64,000 nucleotides of DNA from Sphingomonas rosea (GTDB taxonomy: Bacteria; Pseudomonadota; Alphaproteobacteria; Sphingomonadales; Sphingomonadaceae). Under the pieces are notes generated by a model, which saw only the letters and a program-made list of their open reading frames with translations, searched no databases and was not told the DNA's origin. The translations under genes and the position numbers were made by a program. Shown piece after piece: positions 52,901 to 61,900 of the stretch. The stretch spans positions 1,464,501 to 1,528,500 of the forward strand of contig NZ_BAABBR010000001.1 of NCBI RefSeq assembly GCF_039538065.1, given 5' to 3'. Every line of letters starts with the position of its first letter. The stretch's first letter is position 1.

Positions 52901-55900
52901 GAGCGTGGGTGGCGGCGGCGGCAACGGCGGCGCGGCGGTCAGCGTCGCGGCGTCGGTCGGCGAGGGCGTCAGCGCGGCGCTGTCGGTCGGGATCGGCGGC
53001 AAGGGCGGCGGGGGCGGCGCGGGCGGTACCGTCGACGCGCAGAGCGGCGGCACCATCACCACCACCGGCCAATATTCGACCGGCTTCGTCGCGCAGAGCG
53101 TTGGCGGCGGCGGCGGCAAGGGCGGCTTCTCGGTCAGCGTCGCCGGCGCCGCGAGCGACGGGATCGCCATCACGGGCGCGCTCGGGATCGGTGGCACGGG
53201 CGGTAGCGGCGGCACCGGCGGTACCGTCACCGGAATCTTCAACGGCGACATCTCGACCGGCGGCCTTGCAGGCCTTGGAAGCGATTCGGCGGGCGCCCTG
53301 ATCCAGTCGGTCGGTGGCGGCGGCGGCGTTGGCGGCTTCAACGTTAGCGCGACGGTCTCGCTCGCCGGCGGCACGGCACTCGGCGCCTCGGTCGGGCTCG
53401 GCGGCGCGGGCGGCTCGGGCGGCGTCGGCGGCACCGTGACCGGAACGGTCGGCGGCAATGTTCAGACCAGCGGCGCGCGCTCCACGGGCGTCCTTGTTCA
53501 GTCGGTCGGTGGCGGCGGCGGCAGCGGCGGCTTCAACGTCACCGGCAACATCGGCTTCGGCGGTGCGGTCGCGGGCGGCGTGTCGGTCGGCATCGGCGGC
53601 ACCGGCGGCGGCGCGGGCGCGGGCGGCAAGGTCACCGGCACCGTCAACGGCACGGTGGTCACGGCGGGCAAGCAATCGGACGGCGTGGTCATCCAGTCGG
53701 TCGGCGGCGGCGGCGGCAGCGGCGGCTTCAACGTCAGCGGCAACATGAATTTCGGCGGCACGGCCGGCGTGTCGATCGGGGTCGGCCTCGGCGGTAGCGG
53801 CGGCGGCGCGGGCGCGGGCGGCAAGGTCACCGGCACCGTCAACGACGCGGTCTATACAACCGGCGAGCAGTCGCGCGGCGTGATCGTCCAGTCGGTCGGC
53901 GGCGGCGGCGGCGCGGGCGCGTTCAACGTCACCGGCGGGCTTGCGGCCGGCGGCACCTTCGGCGGCTCGCTCGGCGTGGGCCTTGGCGGAACCGGGGGCG
54001 ATGGCGGCGGCGCCAATGAGGTTATCGCCTCGGCCAGGTCGGTAAGCACCACCGGCAAGGATTCGGCGGGCTTCATCGCCCAGTCGATCGGCGGCGGCGG
54101 CGGCACCGGCGGCTTCAATGTCACAGGCACGATGGGCTTCGGCGGCACCGCTGGCGGCACCATCGGGGTCGGCCTCGGCGGTAGCGGCGGCGGCGGCGGC
54201 TCGGCGATGAAGGTCACCGCGGGCCTCACCGGCGCGGCGACCACCGGTAACGACCGCTCGGGCGCGATCCTGGCGCAATCGGTTGGCGGCGGCGGCGGCT
54301 CGGGGGCATTTAACGTCACCGGCGGGATCACCTTCGGCGGTACCGGCTCGGGCACGCTTAACATCGGGCTCGGCGGCAGCGGCGGCACGGCCGGCAATGG
54401 CGGCGAGGTCAAGCTCGACGTCGTCGGCTATGCCTCGACCAATGGCGTGCAATCGGACGGCATCGTCGCGCAGTCGATCGGCGGCGGCGGCGGCAATGGC
54501 GGCTTCAACATCTCGGGCGGCATCGCGGCCGGCGGGACCGGGGCCGGCCAGATCGGCGTCGGCATCGGTGGTCGCGGCGGCGGCGGCGGAAGCGCCGAGC
54601 TCGTCACGCTCAACGTCAATCACGGCGTCACCACCAGCGACCCGCTGCGGATCGCCGCAGTCACCCGCAAGGACCTGAGCGCGGGCATCATCGCCCAGTC
54701 GCTCGGCGGCGGTGGCGGCAACGGCGGCTTCAACGTCACCGGCGGCGCGAGCTTCGCCGGGACCGGCGCGGGCGGCGTCAATGTCGGGATCGGCGGCTCG
54801 GGCGGCACCGGCGGTCATGCCGGAAGCGTCGTCGCGGACGTCAGCGGCTATACCGCGACCAGCGGCAAGCAGAGCGTCGGCGTGCTTGCGCAGTCGATCG
54901 GCGGCGGTGGCGGCAACGGCGGGTTCAACGTCGCGGGCGGGCTGACCATCGGCGGCACCGGCTCGGGCATGATCAACGTCGGCATCGGCGGCTCGGGCGG
55001 GACCGGAAGCTACGCCGGCGACGCGACCCTGCGCATCAACAACCAGATTGCGAACCCGACCACCACCCTCGTGGCGGCGGTCACCGGGGGCGACGAGTCG
55101 GACGGCGTGGTCGTCCAGTCGATCGGCGGGGGCGGCGGCAATGGCGGCTTCAACGTCACCGGCAGCCTCAACATCGGCGGCACCGGGACGGGCGCGGCCA
55201 ACATCGGCATCGGCGGCATGGGCGGCTCGGGCGCGCTCGCGGGCAAGGCCAGCGCCGACATTACCGGCGGGATCGCCACGGCGGGCAAGTCCTCCACCGG
55301 CCTCCTCGTGCAATCGATCGGTGGCGGCGGCGGCAACGGCGGGTTCAACGTCTCGGCGACCCTCTCCATCGCCAAGAATGCCGGCGCGATCGGCGTCGGC
55401 GTGGGCGGCTTCGGCGGCGACGCGGGCAATGGCGGTGAAGCGACATTGCTCCTCAATCAGCGCACCAGCGACAGCGCCAACACGCTGGCGGCGGTCACCA
55501 CCGCGAAGGACGATTCGGCGGGCATCATCGTCCAGTCGCTCGGCGGCGGCGGCGGCAATGGCGGGTTCAACGTCACGGCCGGCGTGAGCCTCGCCAAGGG
55601 CGCGGCGGGGAACATCGGCGTCGGTGTCGGCGGCTTCGGCGGCGACGGCGGCGACGCCGGGATCGCGCGCGCCAGCATCCGCGGCGACCTCGTCACGGCG
55701 GGCAAGGATTCGAGCGCTTTGCTCGTCCAGTCGATGGGCGGCGGCGGCGGCAATGGCGGCTTCAACGTGACTGGCGGCCTGTCGGCCTCGAAGGGCGCCA
55801 ACGGCAATCTCGGGATCGGGATCGGCGGCTTCGGCGGCGACGGCGGCGACGGCAAGGCGGTCTTCGCGACGATCGAGAGCGACATCCAGACCGGCGGCGC

Positions 55901-58900
55901 GAACAGCAACGGCGCAACCATCCAGTCGCTCGGCGGCGGCGGCGGCAACGGCGGCTTCAACGTCACCGGCGGGGTCAGCATCGGCCTCGGTCAATCGGCA
56001 AACGGCAATCTCGGGATTGGCGTCGGCGGCTTCGCGGGCGGTGGCGGCGGCTCGGGCGAGGTCGAGGCGACGCTCACCGGCAACACGCAGACGAGCGGCG
56101 TCGGAAGCTACGGCGTCTTGGTCCAGTCGGCCGGCGGCGGCGGCGGCAACGGCGGCTTCAACGTCACCGGCAATTTCTCGGTCACCAAGGGTGCCAGTGG
56201 CAACATCGGGATCGGTGTCGGCGGCTTCGGCGGCGACGGCGGCGACGGCAACAAGGTCACCGCGAGCTACACGGGCAACATCGTCACGCGGGCCGACAAG
56301 AGCTTCGGCGCGACCTTCCAGTCCCTGGGCGGCGGCGGCGGCAACGGCGCCTTCAACGTCACGGCCGGACTCAACATCGGCCTCGGCTCGAAGGCCACCG
56401 GCAACCTCGGGGTCGGCATTGGCGGCTTCGGTGGCGGCGGCGGCGATGCCAAGGCGGTGATCGGCGAACTCATCGGCAACGTCACCACGTCAGGGCTCGA
56501 ATCGCACGGCATCCTGATGCAGTCGGTCGGCGGCGGCGGTGGCAACGGCAGCATGAACGTCACCGGCGGAATTGCGGTCAGCAAGGGCCTGACGGGCAGC
56601 ATCGGCTTCGGGCTGGGCGGCTTCGGCGGCGACGGCGGCAATGCCGGCACCGTCGACGGGAAGGCCTATGGCGATGTCTCGACGCGCGGCGTCGGCAGCT
56701 ATGGCGCGCTGTTCCAGAGCCTCGGAGGCGCGGGCGGCAACGGCGCGCTCAACGTCACCGGCGGGATCACCGTCACCAAGGGCGATTCGACCTCGGGCGG
56801 TGTCTCGATCGGGATCGGCGGCTTCGGCGGCGGCGGCGGCGATGCCACGACGGTCACCGCCGACGTGCGTGGTTCCTATGATACCGATGGCGCCCGTTCG
56901 AACGGCGTGGTCGCGCAGTCGGTGGGCGGCGGCGGCGGCAATGGCGGCGTCAACGTCTCGGGTACCATCAACGTTTCGACCCAGGGCACGGCGGCGGGCT
57001 TCGCCTTCGGCCTCGGCGGCTTCGGCGGCGACGGCGGCAAGAGCGGGGACGTCACGCTGACACGCGTCGGCCAGACGGTCACCCGCCAGAGCAGTTCGAA
57101 CGGCGTGGTCGCCCAGTCGGTCGGCGGCGGCGGCGGTCTCGGCGCGCTCAACGTGTCGGCGGGCATCAGTGCGACCAATACCGGCGACGCGGGCTCGGTC
57201 GTGCTCGGCATCGGCGGCTTCGGCGGCGGCGGCGGCAAGGCCGGCAACGTCACCGCGACGATCGTCGACAGCGTCTTTGCCACCGGCAGCGATGCCGCGA
57301 CGAGCTTCTATCCCGACGACTTCACCTTTGCCGACGGCAAGGTGATCGAGGTCGGCGCCAAGACCCATCTCCTGCATGGCTCGCACGGCATCCTCGTTCA
57401 GTCGCAGGGCGGCGGGGGCGGCGCTGGCGGCATGGACGTCGCGGGCGCGATCTCGTTTGCCAAGGCGGACAAGGATTCGACCGCGAGCGCGCTGGTCTTC
57501 GGGCTGGGCGGATTCGGCGGCTCGGGCGGGGACGCGGGCATCGTCGATGCGACCATCGGCGCCGTCTCGGGTCCGCGAATCCAGGTCCAGGGTACCGGTG
57601 ACGTCAAGTCGGCGGTCTATGTCGGCTCGGTCGGCGGCGGCGGCGGCGACGGCGCGATGAACGTCTCGGCCTCGATCACCTCCGACGGGTCGGTCACGGC
57701 CGGGATCGGCGGCGCGGGCGGCGGCGGCGGCAAGGGCGCCGACGTCACGGCCAAGGTCAGCGCCGACCTTTTTGCCAGCGGCTACAAGGCGACCGGCCTC
57801 ACGGTCCAGTCGGTCGGCGGCGGCGGCGGCAATGGCGGGTTCAATTTCTCGGGCGGGTTCAAGCCGCTTGAGGGCACCGAGCCGGTCATTGTCTTCGGCA
57901 TGGGTGGCGACGGCGGCGTCGGCAATTCGTCGGGCAATGTGGTGGCCGAGCAGGACGGCAACGTCATCGTCGAGGGCTACAGCTCGCGCGGCGTGCTGGT
58001 TCAGTCGATTGCCGGCGGCGGCGGTGACGGCGGCATGGACTTCGTCGCCAACGTCAATCGCTCGAACGGCGACAGCAAGCTCGACGGTTTCGCGGCGGGC
58101 ATCGGCATCGGCGGCACCGGCGGCAAGGGCGGGATCGCCGGCAGCGCAAGCCTGCGCAGCACCGGCAACATCCTCGTCAATACGGTGGTCACCACCAATG
58201 CCGACGGCTCGACGAGCCTCAAGGCGAGCAGCCAGGAGGGCTTCTCGCCGGGCGTCACCGTGCAGTCGATCGGCGGCGGCGGCGGCTCGGGCGGGTTCAA
58301 CCTCGTCGGCGTCTACACGTCGAACGGCAATCCGCTCTCGGTCGCGGTCGGCGGGAGCGGCGGGGTCGGCGGCGACGCCGGCATCGTCAGCGTCATCCGC
58401 GGCAAGCTCGAGGACGGCAGCGTCTCGCGCTCGCTGATCAACACCTTCGGCGCCGGCTCGGCCGGGCTCGTCGCGCAGTCGATCGGCGGCGGCGGCGGCA
58501 GCGCGGCGACCAACCTCGCCTTCGCGACCGGCTCGACCAAGGCCAATGCGACCGGCTTCGGCGGACAGATCGTGGTCGGCGGCGACGGCGCCTCGTCGGG
58601 CAACGGCAAGGCCGTCTCGGTCGAGCATTTCGGCACCATCCAGACCGACGGCTACGGCAGCGAGGGCATCCTCGCCCAGTCGATCGGCAAGGGCGGCGGC
58701 AATGCCGCGGTCAACGTCGGCTTCACCAAGCTCGGCGAGAAGACCGCCTCGCTCAAATTCTGGACCGACGAGGGCAAGTCGACCAAGAAGTCGAACATCA
58801 CCGGTTTCTCGATCGCCATCGGCGGCGCGGCCGGTGACGCGGGCTCGGCCGATGACGTGACGGTCGTCCATGACGGCACCATCCTCACGCACCAGGCCGC

Positions 58901-61900
58901 CTCGAGCGGCCTCGTCGCCCAGTCCTTCGCGGGCGGCGGCGGCAACGTCGCGATGAACCTCGGGCTGCTCACCGGCACCGACAACAACCTCAAGGCCTCG
59001 ATCGGCCGCGAGGGCGGCAAGGGCGGCACCGCCGGCGACGTCGACGTCACCGCGCGCGGCCTCATCGTCACCAGCGGCGACCATTCGAACGGCATCGTTG
59101 CCCAGTCGACCGGCGGGGCCGGCGGCATGAGCGGCACGACCTCGATCGAGGGGCAAGCCTCGGGCGGCTCGGGCAAGGACCGGACCGCGAGTGGCTTCGG
59201 CCTGTCGGTCGGGCTCGAGGGCGGCGCGGGCGGCCACAGCGGCACCGTGACGGTCGCCAACAGCGCCGACATCCAGACCGACGGCGAAAGCGCGCGCGGG
59301 ATCATCGCGCAGTCGATCGGCGGCGACGGCGGCATCGCCGGCTCGGCTCGCGTGCTCACCACCGACCAGAAGGACAGCATCGCGGTAGCGATCGGCGGCG
59401 GGGGCGGCGACAGCGCCGTGTCGGCCAAGGTTACCGTCGGCAACAGCGGCCTCATCGTCACCAAGGGCGCGTCGAGCGACGGCATCCTTGCGCAGTCGAT
59501 CGGTGGCAGCGGCGGTGTCGGCGGCTCTGCCTCGACCATCAAGAAGGCCGCGGACAATCTCGAGAAGAAGACCGCGACCACGATCGGCGTGGCGGTCGGC
59601 GGCAGCGGCGGATCGGGCTCGATCGCGGCCGACGTCGCGGTCACCAACGACGGCATCATCTCGACGATCGGGCAGAAGTCCTACGGCATCCGCGCCCAGT
59701 CGATCGGCGGCGGCGGCGGTGTCGGCGGCGCAGTCTACAACGTCGAGCAGCAGAAGGCGCAGACGGTCAACACGTTCAACGTGCTGGTGGGCGGCGGCGG
59801 CGGCGACGGCAATCTCGCCGGCCGGGTAGACGTCATCAACCGCGGGTTGATCATGACCACAGGCGAGGGTGCCTCGGGCATCAGCGCCAATTCGATCGGC
59901 GGCGGCGGCGGCGATGCCGGCTCGGTGTCGAACCTGACCGTCCTGTCGACGCAGAACGACGGCGATTCGAATGCGATCCAGGTGGCGATCGGCGGCGGTG
60001 GCGGCTCGGGCAGCAAGGGCGGCACGGTCAAGGTCGTCAACGCGGCGGTCGCGGGCCAGGCCAATTCGGGCACGATCTTCACCACTGGCAAGGACGCGCA
60101 TGGCATCTTCGCCCAGTCGCTCGGCGGTGGCGGCGGCAACGGTTCGTCGATCGCTTCGATCGCCAAGAGCTCGGGCAACAAGGACAGCATATCGCTCGGC
60201 ATCAACATCGGCGGCGCTGGCGGTGACGGCAACGTCGGCGGCGAGGTGATCGTCGAGAACAGCGGCAGCATCCAGACCGAGGGCGAGGGGAGCTACGGCA
60301 TCCTTGCGCAGTCGATCGGCGGAAGCGGCGGCAACGGCGGGCTGGTCCTGTCCACCAACATCCTCCTCAAGGCCAAGGATAAGTCGCCGCTCATCTCGAT
60401 CGGCGGCATCGGCGGCGCCGGCAATGACGGCGGCCATGTCTCGGTCATCAACAGCGGCCGGATCTTCACCAAGGGCAAGAATGCCGACGGCATCGTCGCG
60501 CAGTCGATCGGCGGCGGCGGCGGCAATGCCGGGATGGGCGTCGCGCTCACCGGCGACGTCAAGACGCTGGTCGCCTCAAACCTGATGGCGCTTGCGGTCG
60601 GCGCGCTCGGCGGCGGCAGTGCAGGGGTCGGCGGGCAGGTCGACGTCGTCCACTCTGGCGACATCACCGTCACCGGCGCGGGCTCCCAGGCGATCGTCGC
60701 GGAGAGCATCAACGGCGGCGGTGGCCACGCCAACTTCGACCTGAGCGGCATCGCCATGCCGTCGCTGTCGAGCGCGCTGCCCGACGTCGCGATCCCGACG
60801 CCCGATCTCGGCGAGCTCGACGGCATCCCCAACCTCGTCAAGGGCGAGCCCACCAATCGCCCGGTCGATCCGGTGATCGTCGCGGCGCGGGTCGGCGCGA
60901 ACGAGGCGACCTCGATGGCGGCGGGTAACGTCAACGTCAGCATCTCGGGCACCATGGGTGCGGGCGGCGACTTTGGCAGCGGCACCACCATCCGTTCGAT
61001 TGGCGGCGGTGGCGGCACCGTCACCTTGAGCGGCCTCATCGTGAAGCCGACCGTTCCTACCACCACGGCGGGCATCGGCGCCGCGGCGACCGGAACCGTC
61101 AGCGCGCAGGCGACCTATGTCGTCGGCCTCGGCGCCAAGAACAGCAGCGACAGCGGCGGCGCGGCCATCGTCTCGAGCCATAATGGCGAGATCGTCACCA
61201 CCGGCAAGGGCTCGACCGGTGTCGTCCTCCAGTCGATCGGCGGCGGCGGCGGCCAGGCGCTGGTCAATCTCGCCGTCGAGGACCTGTCGGTCATCGAAAG
61301 CGTCCGGCTCGGCCTCGGCGCGGTCGGGACGTCGAACTCGGACGGCGGCGCGGTATCGCGGACTCAGGCGGGGGCGGTGTTCACCACCAACCAATATGCC
61401 CATGGCGCGGTGATCCAGTCGATCGGCGGCGGCGGCGGCACCGCCATCGCCTCGGTCCATGCCGTTCCGGCCGCCGGCGCTGCGGGCGTCCGCACCACGC
61501 AGGGCTGGACCGAAGCGGCGCTTCCGCAGGCGTCGTCGGCCACCGCTCCGGCGGTCGTGTCGCTCGGCGCCACGGGCGGCAGCGGCAATGACGGCGGCGC
61601 GGTCAGCGTCTCCTTCACCGGCGGCTTCTCGACCGAAGGCGCGCGCGCCAACGGCCTGATCGTCCAGTCGATCGGCGGGGGCGGGGGCGAGGTCGTCCTC
61701 GACGGCCTGACCGCGCGTTCGATCATCCTCGGCGGCCAAGCCGGAGCGAGCGGCTCGGGAGGCGACGTGACGGTCGCCAACAACGGCGTCGTGGTCACCC
61801 GCGGCACCGGCGCCAACGGCATCGTGCTGCAGTCGATCGGCGGCGGCGGCGGGGCACTGTTCGGCAGCGGCCCGCAGTTGAGCCTCACCTTGTCGAACGC

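Noticed and set aside
50900..61900. Regular short repeats resembling a CRISPR-like array
   Set aside because: Repeats are degenerate, lie in frame within a coding sequence and encode Gly-rich units; there are no unique spacers or cas genes.
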